The notes under the pieces are model-generated. The model was not told where the DNA came from, ran no database searches, and saw only the letters and a program-made list of their open reading frames with translations. From Planctomycetota bacterium (GTDB lineage Bacteria; Planctomycetota; B15-G4; JADJEK01), in the NCBI GenBank assembly GCA_016795255.1, contig JAEUIB010000487.1, positions 1-5,797 on the forward strand: a DNA stretch of 5,797 nucleotides. Direction: 5' to 3'. Position numbers and translations under genes: made by a program. This document shows positions 1-5,797 of this stretch, in pieces (positions within the stretch are counted from its first letter, which is position 1; each line of letters opens with the position of its first letter).

Positions 1-543
1 GTCGTCTCGAAGGAGCATCCGATCGAAGTGCGGATGGTGCCGCTGTCGGTCACGCTCGACTTCGAGAAGGGCCAGGCCCAATTCAAGTTCGCGCGCGAGA
101 CGCTGGCGACCGCCGCGCTCGACGTCCCCGCGATCGTCGACACGTACCGGACGCTCGAGCGCGAACTCGGCGGGCCGTTCGATCCGAAGGCGTACTTCGC
201 GCAGTTGCGCGAGGCCTACGCGCTCGCGCTCGTCCGCGCCGGCAAGGCCGACGGTGATCGCGTCGACATCGTCGACGTGCTGCCGTTCGTCGCGTTGCTG
301 CGCCAGTCGAAGGGCTTCCTCGAGAAACCCGAGCGGGACGCGTTCGTGCGCTACACGCGCGCGCACTTCGCGTTCGACATCATGCGTCTGCGCGAAGCCG
401 AGGCGCTCGAGCACGACGGCGTGCGGTTGAATCTCGGCGTCGCGACCGGCAACTCGACCGCGCACAAGAACCGCGTGGTCTACGTCGAAGACGGCGCCGG
501 CGTCGGCGAATACAAGTTGTCCCTGTTCTTCACCACGACGTGA
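1..543 (+). CDS. C-terminal part of an unidentified protein, first gene of the ATPase-helicase operon (5' truncated)
   Basis: The frame is open from base 1 and stops at TGA 541-543, giving 180 visible residues. I do not recognise the family. The sequence begins with a probable beta-strand (IEVRMVPLSVTLDF). A largely helical, charged stretch follows (about residues 20-135 of the visible part), containing PKAYFAQLREAYALAL and a DRVDIVDVLPFVALL segment. It ends in a short strand-rich section finishing YKLSLFFTTT. There is no signal peptide, membrane segment or nucleotide-binding motif. A GAAGGAG stretch at 9-15 resembles a ribosome binding site, and GTG 28 follows after 12 bases. That spacing is long, and codons 1-9 already look coding, so I prefer a gene entering from the left; a 171-residue protein starting at GTG 28 is the alternative. 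The next gene begins 30 bases downstream on the same strand, so co-transcription is likely. A TerB-N/TerB-C type protein or another sensor/effector is possible by context only. Confidence 0.8.
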   Translation, partial: VVSKEHPIEVRMVPLSVTLDFEKGQAQFKFARETLATAALDVPAIVDTYRTLERELGGPFDPKAYFAQLREAYALALVRAGKADGDRVDIVDVLPFVALLRQSKGFLEKPERDAFVRYTRAHFAFDIMRLREAEALEHDGVRLNLGVATGNSTAHKNRVVYVEDGAGVGEYKLSLFFTTT

Positions 544-573
544 TCGTCGGCCAGCCGCATCGGACCCCCCACC

Positions 574-1962
574 ATGACCGCATCGATCGACGTCGAAGAC
601 CTCCGCAACCTGCTGCTGCGCATGGGCCAGACCGGCCAGCCGCCCGAGCGCGGCGCGATGCGCGTCAACGTCGGCACCGACAAGCTGCTGGCGACGCTCG
701 ACAAGGAAGTGCTGGACCCGATCCGCGCGTACGGGCGCAACTCGGCGTTCAAGCTGGTCCAGGCGACGTACGGCGGCGGCAAGACGCAGTTCCTGCATTG
801 CCTGCGCGAGATCGCGTGGGACAAGGGCCTCGCGGTGTCGCTGGTCGGCCTGTCGCCGCAGCATTGCCCGTTCGACGATCTCGCGACGATCTACAAGAAC
901 GTCGCACAGGCGGTCGAACTCGCGCCGGACGACCCGCACGCGATGCCGGACCGCGGCATCGACGCCGTGCTGCGCACCGTCGTCGAGCGCAAGCTCGCGA
1001 CCGTCGAACACAAGGACCAGGTCCGCAAATGGCTGCATGACGAAGTCGACCGCGCGCGCGTCGAGAGCCACGCGTTCCGCCGCGCCGGCGTGCGCTTCAT
1101 GGAAGCCGTGCTCGACCGCGACCGCGACCACGAGGACCTGCTCGGCAGCTACCTGCGCGGCGAGGACGTCGAGCTGTCCGAAGTGAAGGGCATGGGCGTC
1201 CGCGAAACGCTCGAGAGCAAGTCCGCGCTGCGCTTCCTGCTGAGCCTCGTGCAGTTCCTGCGCGCGGCCGGCCTGCCCGGGCTGCTCGTGCTGTTCGACG
1301 AGATGGACCGCGTGATGAGCCTGACGGCGAAGCGACGCATGATCCTCGCCGACAACCTGCGCGAGCTGATCGACTCGACAGGCCAGTCGCGTCTGCCCGG
1401 CATGCTGTGGGTCTACGCGGTGCCGCCCGAGTTCGTCACCAACGTCGTCCCCGAGTACCCGGCGCTCGAACAGCGCCTGCGCGGCGCCGCGCGCTTCTCG
1501 AACGTGAATCCGCTGGCGCCGATCATCGACCTCGACCACCTCGGCTCGGACCCGGTGAAGTTCCTCGAGGAGATCGGCCTGCGCCTCTACGACATCCACG
1601 AAGAGGCGTTCTCGGCCGGGCTCGATCGCGAGATCCAGTCGACGAACATCAAGGCGCTGGCGAAGCGGCTGGGCGCGACGCAGCTCGAATCGGGCACGCG
1701 CCGCAGCTTCGTGAAGGCGGTCGTCCAGATGCTGTGCGCGCAACGGCTGGCCGAGCAGCGCAAGCTGACCGACAAGGAGATCGCCGAGTTGTGCGGAGCG
1801 CCGAGCGCGGCGCCGCTGCGGACCCCGACGACCAGTCGTTCGCGGGCGGACGACGACGACGGCGCCCCGCGGCGCGACGACGACTCCGATCCGATCGAGG
1901 ACGTGAAGGACGACGACGGCGACGACGGCGAGCCGGATCTCGACGACGAGGACGTGTTCTGA
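574..1962 (+). CDS. BREX-like P-loop ATPase (BrxC/BrxD, DUF2791 type) with acidic C-terminal tail
   Basis: This is a 462-residue cytoplasmic ATPase. The Walker A region is ATYGGGKT at residues 64-71, with catalytic K70 and T71; the first glycine of the usual GxxxxGK[ST] is Ala64. Walker B is LLVLFDEMDRV at 237-247, with D242 and E243. About 165 mostly helical residues lie between the two motifs, as in BREX ATPases. The N-terminal VNVGTDKLLATLD segment (31-43) and the YGGGKTQFL / LSPQHCPFDD pattern fit the DUF2791-like group. After Walker B, MLWVYAVPPEF and PALEQRLRGAARF could supply sensor and arginine-finger residues. Residues 411-424 are a Pro/Ser/Thr/Arg linker. Residues 425-462 are highly acidic (18 Asp and 3 Glu of 38) and end in Phe. 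ATG 574 is chosen because conserved-looking sequence starts soon after it; no good Shine-Dalgarno sequence precedes it. At 462 residues it is far shorter than the large BrxC/PglY proteins (about 1200). Its DNA-directed role, probably with the next two products, is inferred. Confidence 0.9.
   Translation: MTASIDVEDLRNLLLRMGQTGQPPERGAMRVNVGTDKLLATLDKEVLDPIRAYGRNSAFKLVQATYGGGKTQFLHCLREIAWDKGLAVSLVGLSPQHCPFDDLATIYKNVAQAVELAPDDPHAMPDRGIDAVLRTVVERKLATVEHKDQVRKWLHDEVDRARVESHAFRRAGVRFMEAVLDRDRDHEDLLGSYLRGEDVELSEVKGMGVRETLESKSALRFLLSLVQFLRAAGLPGLLVLFDEMDRVMSLTAKRRMILADNLRELIDSTGQSRLPGMLWVYAVPPEFVTNVVPEYPALEQRLRGAARFSNVNPLAPIIDLDHLGSDPVKFLEEIGLRLYDIHEEAFSAGLDREIQSTNIKALAKRLGATQLESGTRRSFVKAVVQMLCAQRLAEQRKLTDKEIAELCGAPSAAPLRTPTTSRSRADDDDGAPRRDDDSDPIEDVKDDDGDDGEPDLDDEDVF
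1846..1959 (+). other. Acidic C-terminal tail with SSB-like tip in the first ATPase
   Basis: Residues 425-462 of the first ATPase contain 21 acidic residues out of 38, encoded by runs of GAC codons. The tail follows a Pro/Ser/Thr-rich linker and is probably disordered. The last nine residues, PDLDDEDVF, parallel the tip of E. coli SSB (MDFDDDIPF): acidic residues around one hydrophobic residue, then a terminal hydrophobic-Phe pair. In SSB this tip docks repair and replication proteins such as RecQ, PriA and exonuclease I. Here the penultimate residue is Val instead of Pro. A docking role is inference. Confidence 0.6.
1948..1952 (+). promoter_or_regulatory. Shine-Dalgarno sequence for the second ATPase
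   Basis: GAGGA lies nine bases before ATG 1962, inside the coding sequence for the acidic tail of the preceding gene. The stop of that gene (TGA 1960-1962) shares one base with this ATG. The arrangement suggests translational coupling, so the two ATPases would be made in matched amounts. Confidence 0.45.
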
Positions 1963-3152
1963 TGACCGGCGGCGCTGCGAACGCGGCGGAGGACATCGCG
2001 GACATGCGGCAGGCGATCGAGGCGTTGCGCCTCGGCGTCGTGCCGGCGAAGCACGTCCTCGACTACACGGTCGGCCGCGACAAGGAACTCGCGAGCTTCC
2101 GCGACCTGCTGGCGGGCCGGCAAGGGCTGCGGCTCGTGTTCGGCGATTACGGCCGCGGCAAGACGCACCTGCTCGAACTCTACGAACAGCTCGCGCAGGA
2201 ACAGGGCTTCGTCACCGCGCGCATCGTGCTGAACCCGAAGGCGACACCGCCGTCGCATCCGCAGCGCCTCTATCGCGCGGTGTTGTCGCGGCTGTCGTAT
2301 CCGGGCGAGACGACGCTCGGGCTCGACCCGCTGCTGCGAAGGCTCGAACACAGCGACGCGCACGCGCTGCCCGGCGGCGACCGGTACTCGCGCTTCTTCT
2401 CGCCCGTGCTGTTCGCGCGCCGCAGCGGCGACGACGAGCTGCGCGACTGGCTGCACGACTACATCGAAGGCTTCAACATCGATCCCGACGACGTCAGCCG
2501 CGAGCTGGCGAAGAAGGGCTGGCGCGGTCAGCGCATGCTCGCGCTGTCGGACTTCCGCACGTACGGCCGCATGTACACGCACATGCTCGGCACGCTGGCG
2601 GATTGGGCCGCGGACGCCGGCTTCAAGGGCCTCGTGCTGCTGCTCGACGAAGTCGAGCGCGTCGACGTGCTGACGAAGGAACAACAGGAACTCGCGCGCG
2701 AAGTCCTCGCGCACTTCGCGGCGGCTACGCTCGACGACGGTCTGCTGCGCTTCCAGCCCGAGCAGCTCTACAAGGGCGGCCATTCGGTGCATCGCTCGTT
2801 CGCGATCAAGTACGCGGCGACGCAGCCGCTGTCCGTCGTCATGGCGCTGACGCCGCTCGACGGCATCATCCAGATCTGCGACACGATCGTCACCGAACGC
2901 GGACTGCGGCAGGACCTCGCCGGCTTCGGACCGAGCGAGCACGCGGCGCTCGTCGAGAAGCTGACCGCGCTGTACGAGAACGCCCATCCGGGCTTCGTGT
3001 CGAACGCCGACGTGCGCGAGCGCATCCGATCGTTCGTCGACGGCCAGGCGCGACGCGGAGTCGACGCGGCGCGCCACGTCGTCGCGGCGGTCGTCTGCCT
3101 GCTCGACGTCGCGCGGCTCGTGCCCGAGCGCTTCGAGAAGGCGCTGGCCTGA
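1962..3152 (+). CDS. brxD-like: BrxD-like P-loop ATPase (DUF2791 family)
   Basis: This is a 396-residue cytoplasmic ATPase that reads as a typical DUF2791/BrxD protein. The N-terminal helix carries IEALRLGVVPAKHVLDYTVGRD (19-40), a pattern typical of the family. Walker A is canonical, GDYGRGKT at 61-68 (K67, T68). Next comes GFVTARIVLNPKATPPSHPQRLYRAVL (82-108). Walker B is GLVLLLDEVERV at 223-234 (D229, E230), preceded by the RTYGRMYTHMLGTLADWAADAGFKG segment (199-223) often seen before Walker B in this family. VVMALTPLDG at 292-301 is a likely sensor strand. The C-terminal helices (about 325-396) look like a lid domain. ATG 1962 is supported by the TGATG overlap and a GAGGA ribosome site. 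In type 2 BREX (Pgl) loci brxD directly precedes the helicase gene brxHI, and the same order occurs here. The family is ATP-dependent and tied to phage defence; its exact biochemical task is not settled. Confidence 0.92.
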   Translation: MTGGAANAAEDIADMRQAIEALRLGVVPAKHVLDYTVGRDKELASFRDLLAGRQGLRLVFGDYGRGKTHLLELYEQLAQEQGFVTARIVLNPKATPPSHPQRLYRAVLSRLSYPGETTLGLDPLLRRLEHSDAHALPGGDRYSRFFSPVLFARRSGDDELRDWLHDYIEGFNIDPDDVSRELAKKGWRGQRMLALSDFRTYGRMYTHMLGTLADWAADAGFKGLVLLLDEVERVDVLTKEQQELAREVLAHFAAATLDDGLLRFQPEQLYKGGHSVHRSFAIKYAATQPLSVVMALTPLDGIIQICDTIVTERGLRQDLAGFGPSEHAALVEKLTALYENAHPGFVSNADVRERIRSFVDGQARRGVDAARHVVAAVVCLLDVARLVPERFEKALA

Positions 3153-3168
3153 CGCCGGCTCGCCGGCG
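3153..3168 (+). other. Small intergenic hairpin between the second ATPase and the helicase
   Basis: The arms CGCCGG (3153-3158) and CCGGCG (3163-3168) pair perfectly around a CTCG loop. The hairpin starts on the base after the ATPase stop codon and ends seven bases before the helicase ATG. There is no T-run, so it is not a terminator. It could tune helicase translation or transcript processing, but short GC-rich palindromes are common by chance at this base composition. Confidence 0.3.
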
Positions 3169-3175
3169 GACGACG

Positions 3176-5164
3176 ATGAGCGACTCCACGCACGGCCTGA
3201 TCCGCACGTTCCACACGTTCTTCTCGCGCTTCCCGACGCTGACCGAGATCCAGCAGGCCGGGATCCCGGCGATCCTCGCCGGCCGTGACGTGCTGCTGTG
3301 CGCACCGACGGCTTCGGGCAAGACCGAGGCGTACGCGGCGCCGACCGCGGAGCGCTTGCTGTCCGGGCCGCGCGCGCCGTTCTCGGTGCTCGTGGTGTCG
3401 CCGACGCGCGCGCTCGCGAACGACTTGCATCGGCGCCTCGATCCGCGCATGCGGCAGTTGCAGATCGGGTTCGGCCGTCACACCGGCGAACACAAGGAAC
3501 GACGCGGCGGCAAGCCCGCGGAGTTCGCGATCCTGACGCCGGAGTCGCTCGACGCGGCGCTCGCGCGGCATCCCGACACGCTGCTCGGTGTCCGCATGGT
3601 CGTGCTCGACGAGATCCACGTGCTCGACGGCACGCCACGCGGCGATCAATTGCGTCTGCTGCTCGAGCGACTCGACGCGGCGACGCCGACGCCTCCGCAG
3701 CGCATCGCCGTGTCGGCGACGGTCGCGCGGCCGGAAGCGTTCGCGGCCCGCTACCTGCGCGACGCCGTCTGCGTCGTCGCGAGCACGCGTCGCCCGATCC
3801 GCGCGAAAGGCTTCGAGGGCCGCGGGCCCGAAGCGATGGCCGCGCACCTCGACCAGCTCGCGCAAGCCGGCTTCAAGAAGATCCTCGTGTTCTGGAACAG
3901 CCGCCAAGCGGTCGAGGAGTTCGTCCGCGCGTGCCACGGCAAGACCGCGTACGGCGGCAACGTGTTCGCGCACCACGGCTCGATCGCGAAGAGTCTGCGC
4001 GAGTCGGTCGAGAAGCGCTTCCTCGAGGCGCCGGCGGCCGTCTGCGCGGCGACGCTGACGCTCGAGCTCGGCATCGACATCGGCTCGGTCGACTACGTGC
4101 TGCTCGCGGAGCCGCCGCCCGGCGTCGATCACCTGCTGCAGCGCATCGGCCGCGGGTCGCGGCGAAAAGGCGAACTGCGCGCCGGCTACGTCCACGCGAC
4201 GGCGGCCGAGAAGGCGGTGTTCCGCGTCCAATTCGAGCAGGCGGCGCAAGGCGAGCTGTGCGCGCGGCCGTACGCGTTCCGACCGTCGGTGATCGCCCAG
4301 CAGGCGCTGGTGCTCGCGGGCGGCGAGAAGCTCGTGACCGCGGCGCGCCTGCGGTCGGTCCTGCCGGCGTCGGTCCGCGAAGAGATGCCGCACGACGTCT
4401 GCCAGCGCGTGCTCGAAGAATTGGTCCATCGCGAGAAGCTCGAACACACCGGGCACGGGCGCTACGTGCTCGCGCCGGGCACCGAGAGCCTGTACGAGCG
4501 CGCGCGGATCCACGGCAACATCGAAGCGCAGACCGACGTGCCGGTCGTCGACCGCCTGACCGGCGCGATCCTCGGCCACGTGTCGGCCGAGAACGCCGAA
4601 CGCACGCACCTGCGGTTGTCGGGGCGCGGCTTCCGACTGGTGGGTCGCGAGCGCGATCGCCTCGTCGTCGAGAGCGCCGGCAAGGGCGAGGCGCCGGTGT
4701 TCGCGGGCCGCGGCGCGCCGCCGTTCTCGTTCGCGCTCGCGCGCGCCGTCGCACGGCATCACGGTCTGGCCGACGACGAGTGCGGCCAGCGACGCCTGCA
4801 CCACGACGTGCTGTTCCTCCACTGCACGGGCACCGCCGGCGCGCGCTTCCTGCGCTGGCTGATCGAGGAGGAGCACGGCATGCGCGTGCTCGAGACCAGC
4901 CCGATCCACCTGCTGCTGCCGCGCGGCATCGACCGCGTGCCGTCGCCGGTCAACGACGCCGCCGTCGATCGATTCGTCGCGCGCACCGGGCGCGAATTGA
5001 ACCGTTTCCTCAACATGGGCCCGTGGCACGCGAGCCTGCCGAAGGACCTCGCGCGCGACGCGTTGCGCGCCGCGGCCGGGTTGGACGCGCTGACGCTGTT
5101 CCTGCGCAAAGCGCGGTTGCGGGACGAGAGCGGCGTCGAGGCGCCGCCGTCCTGGCGCTGGTGA
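3176..5164 (+). CDS. brxHI-like: Superfamily 2 DEAD/DEAH-type helicase, Lhr/BrxHI-like
   Basis: This 662-residue protein has a complete SF2 helicase core. In order: Q-motif-like LTEIQQAGIP (22-31), motif I APTASGKT (43-50), motif Ia SPTRAL (75-80), motif Ib TPESL (121-125), motif II DEIH (145-148), motif III SAT (180-182), motif IV ILVFWNSR (236-243), motif V ATLTLELGIDIG (292-303) and motif VI QRIGRGSRR (322-330). The DEIH box and LELGIDIG resemble Lhr-type DNA helicases, which translocate 3'-5' on single-stranded DNA. A winged-helix-like region (about 384-432) and a beta-rich region (about 446-510, including VVDRLTGAILGHV) follow, as in Lhr relatives. The last 150 residues are unassigned. 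ATG 3176 places the Q motif 22 residues in; only a weak CGGA precedes it. The gene follows the BrxD-like gene by 23 bases, as brxHI does in type 2 BREX. It probably unwinds or moves along DNA with the ATPases; no nuclease domain is visible. Confidence 0.93.
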   Translation: MSDSTHGLIRTFHTFFSRFPTLTEIQQAGIPAILAGRDVLLCAPTASGKTEAYAAPTAERLLSGPRAPFSVLVVSPTRALANDLHRRLDPRMRQLQIGFGRHTGEHKERRGGKPAEFAILTPESLDAALARHPDTLLGVRMVVLDEIHVLDGTPRGDQLRLLLERLDAATPTPPQRIAVSATVARPEAFAARYLRDAVCVVASTRRPIRAKGFEGRGPEAMAAHLDQLAQAGFKKILVFWNSRQAVEEFVRACHGKTAYGGNVFAHHGSIAKSLRESVEKRFLEAPAAVCAATLTLELGIDIGSVDYVLLAEPPPGVDHLLQRIGRGSRRKGELRAGYVHATAAEKAVFRVQFEQAAQGELCARPYAFRPSVIAQQALVLAGGEKLVTAARLRSVLPASVREEMPHDVCQRVLEELVHREKLEHTGHGRYVLAPGTESLYERARIHGNIEAQTDVPVVDRLTGAILGHVSAENAERTHLRLSGRGFRLVGRERDRLVVESAGKGEAPVFAGRGAPPFSFALARAVARHHGLADDECGQRRLHHDVLFLHCTGTAGARFLRWLIEEEHGMRVLETSPIHLLLPRGIDRVPSPVNDAAVDRFVARTGRELNRFLNMGPWHASLPKDLARDALRAAAGLDALTLFLRKARLRDESGVEAPPSWRW

Positions 5165-5186
5165 AGATCGGAAAAACGCCGGATCC

Positions 5187-5207
5187 GGACGCGCGCGGGC
5201 CGCGTCC
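5187..5207 (+). terminator. GC-rich hairpin after the helicase gene, possible operon end
   Basis: GGACGCG (5187-5193) and CGCGTCC (5201-5207) form a perfect seven-base stem with a seven-base loop, 23 bases after the helicase stop codon. No T-run follows on the + strand, so it is not a classic intrinsic terminator. On the - strand it is followed at a distance by a run of five T (5172-5176 complement). Its position between two unrelated genes makes it the best candidate for transcript end or 3' stabilisation, but the evidence is weak. Confidence 0.25.
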
Positions 5208-5230
5208 CATGCAGCAGAATGCTCCCGACC

Positions 5231-5797
5231 ATGCGCTCCACCCTGATCCGCCTCGTGTTCGCTTCGTTCGTCACCGGCTTCGCGTCCGCCGAGGCCGCGA
5301 CGCCCACGCGCGTCCTGTTCGTCCGCGGCGGGTCCGGCACCGGCGGGTTCATCAACGGCGGCGGCGACGGCAACCTGTCGGACTTGTTCGACTTCAACTT
5401 CGGGCTCGGCAACTCGGGCTACGGCGAACTCGGAACGCTGCTCACCGCCGACGGCTACTCGGTGCACCAGATCGTCGAGGGCTCGGGTGGCGGCGGCGTG
5501 CCGATCCCGCTGCTCGGTCTCGACCTCGCGCAGTACGACGTGATCGTGTTCGCGTCGAACAACGCGGTCTACGACGCGCTCGGCGCCGACCGCGTCGCGC
5601 AGTACGTCTGCGCGGGCGGCGGCGTGCTGTTCATCAGCGACGCCAATTGGGGCTCGAGCTGGAGCGACGCGCCGAACTCCGACCAGACCTTCATGCGCGG
5701 GTTCGATCTGCGCATGAACCAGGACGGCGGGACGTACGCGCTGTCGCGAGCGAACGGTGATTTCGTCGTCGGCGGCGTCGATCGCGGCACGCATCCG
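5231..5797 (+). CDS. Secreted protein with glutamine-amidotransferase-like alpha/beta fold (3' truncated)
   Basis: The first 189 residues are visible and the frame is open to the window edge. An N-terminal Sec signal peptide is clear: MRSTLIR, then a hydrophobic stretch, then cleavage probably after ASA (18-20) or AEA (20-22). The mature part starts with the strand RVLFVRGG, a glycine-rich loop, then YSVHQIVEG, then the strand YDVIVFASNNAVYDAL (102-117), then YVCAGGGVLFISDANWGS (125-142). This order of strands with a GGG turn recalls the class I glutamine amidotransferase-like/ThuA-like fold. No GxCxG nucleophile elbow is visible so far, so amidotransferase activity is doubtful. The substrate and role are unknown. 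ATG 5231 is preferred; in-frame ATG 5219 adds four residues, and neither has a clear ribosome site. The export signal and the 66-base gap suggest it is not part of the intracellular ATPase-helicase system. Confidence 0.85.
   Translation, partial: MRSTLIRLVFASFVTGFASAEAATPTRVLFVRGGSGTGGFINGGGDGNLSDLFDFNFGLGNSGYGELGTLLTADGYSVHQIVEGSGGGGVPIPLLGLDLAQYDVIVFASNNAVYDALGADRVAQYVCAGGGVLFISDANWGSSWSDAPNSDQTFMRGFDLRMNQDGGTYALSRANGDFVVGGVDRGTHP

Noticed and set aside
541..576. The first gene and the first ATPase are in the same frame, separated by one TGA and ten sense codons, suggesting a readthrough fusion
   Set aside because: The linker region is not protein-like, no recoding signal is seen, and adjacent operon genes share a frame one time in three by chance.
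1849..1956. GAC-rich stretch as a possible DNA tandem repeat
   Set aside because: The units are irregular and interrupted, and follow the codons for Asp in the acidic tail. There is no sign of a repeat array independent of coding.
1587..3638. A 683-codon open frame on the - strand
   Set aside because: It is an antisense shadow of the two ATPase genes. Its Ser-rich patch is simply the complement of the GAC repeats that encode the acidic tail.
5179..5188. Palindrome CCGGATCCGG as an operator site
   Set aside because: It is a single ten-base GC-rich palindrome without a second copy or a recognisable promoter around it, so chance explains it.
5215..5220. CAGAAT as a -10 promoter element for the secreted-protein gene
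   Set aside because: No matching -35 element lies at the right distance, and the resulting start would fall almost on the ATG. It is too weak to annotate.
3298..5760. An 820-codon open frame on the + strand in another frame over the helicase
   Set aside because: It is extremely Arg/Ala-rich with no motifs, while the overlapping frame carries every SF2 helicase motif.
2768..5794. A 1008-codon open frame on the - strand across the second ATPase, the helicase and the secreted protein gene
   Set aside because: It lies antisense to well-supported genes with full motif sets, and its translation is Arg/Ala/Val/Glu-rich without recognisable domains. Long antisense open frames are expected when third codon positions are nearly all G or C.
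1..5797. CRISPR arrays, tRNA or rRNA genes, insertion sequences, attachment sites
   Set aside because: No regularly spaced repeats, tRNA-like cloverleaf, transposase motifs or flanking direct repeats were seen on reading. Nearly all of the window is coding.

Overview
The window holds part of a densely packed, high-GC bacterial operon, all on the + strand, followed by the start of an unrelated secreted-protein gene. Base composition is strongly GC-rich, with third codon positions almost always G or C. That fits a high-GC proteobacterium, myxobacterium or similar lineage, but nothing here fixes the taxon.

Layout: (1) 1-543, the 3' end of a gene that probably enters from the left edge; I do not recognise its product. 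(2) 574-1962, a 462-residue P-loop ATPase related to the BREX ATPases (BrxC/BrxD, DUF2791 type). It has a slightly degenerate Walker A and a long acidic C-terminal tail. (3) 1962-3152, a second, 396-residue P-loop ATPase that reads as a BrxD-like protein and overlaps the stop codon of the first by one base (TGATG). (4) 3176-5164, a 662-residue superfamily 2 helicase with all canonical motifs and an Lhr/BrxHI-like C-terminal half. (5) 5165-5230, a short spacer with one GC-rich hairpin. (6) 5231 to the right edge, the 5' part of a Sec-exported protein with a glutamine-amidotransferase-like (flavodoxin-like) alpha/beta fold.

The first four genes are co-oriented, with gaps of 30, -1 and 23 bases, so they very probably form one transcription unit. 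Adjacent brxD and brxHI genes are a hallmark of type 2 BREX (Pgl) phage-defence loci. The core BREX genes (pglX methylase, pglZ phosphatase, the large brxC/pglY) are not in this window. A second, small BREX-like ATPase and an unidentified protein sit upstream instead. The most economical reading is a DNA-directed, ATP-driven defence or genome-maintenance cassette: two dissimilar BREX-like ATPases plus an Lhr-like DNA translocase. It may be a BREX derivative or a separate, poorly described system. The effector or sensing component would have to be the truncated first protein or genes further upstream.

The most distinctive detail is the C-terminus of the first ATPase. It is an acidic, probably disordered tail ending PDLDDEDVF, which resembles the protein-docking tip of bacterial single-stranded DNA-binding protein (SSB). 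This could be a docking peptide for the helicase or for host repair enzymes. That idea is inference from sequence alone.
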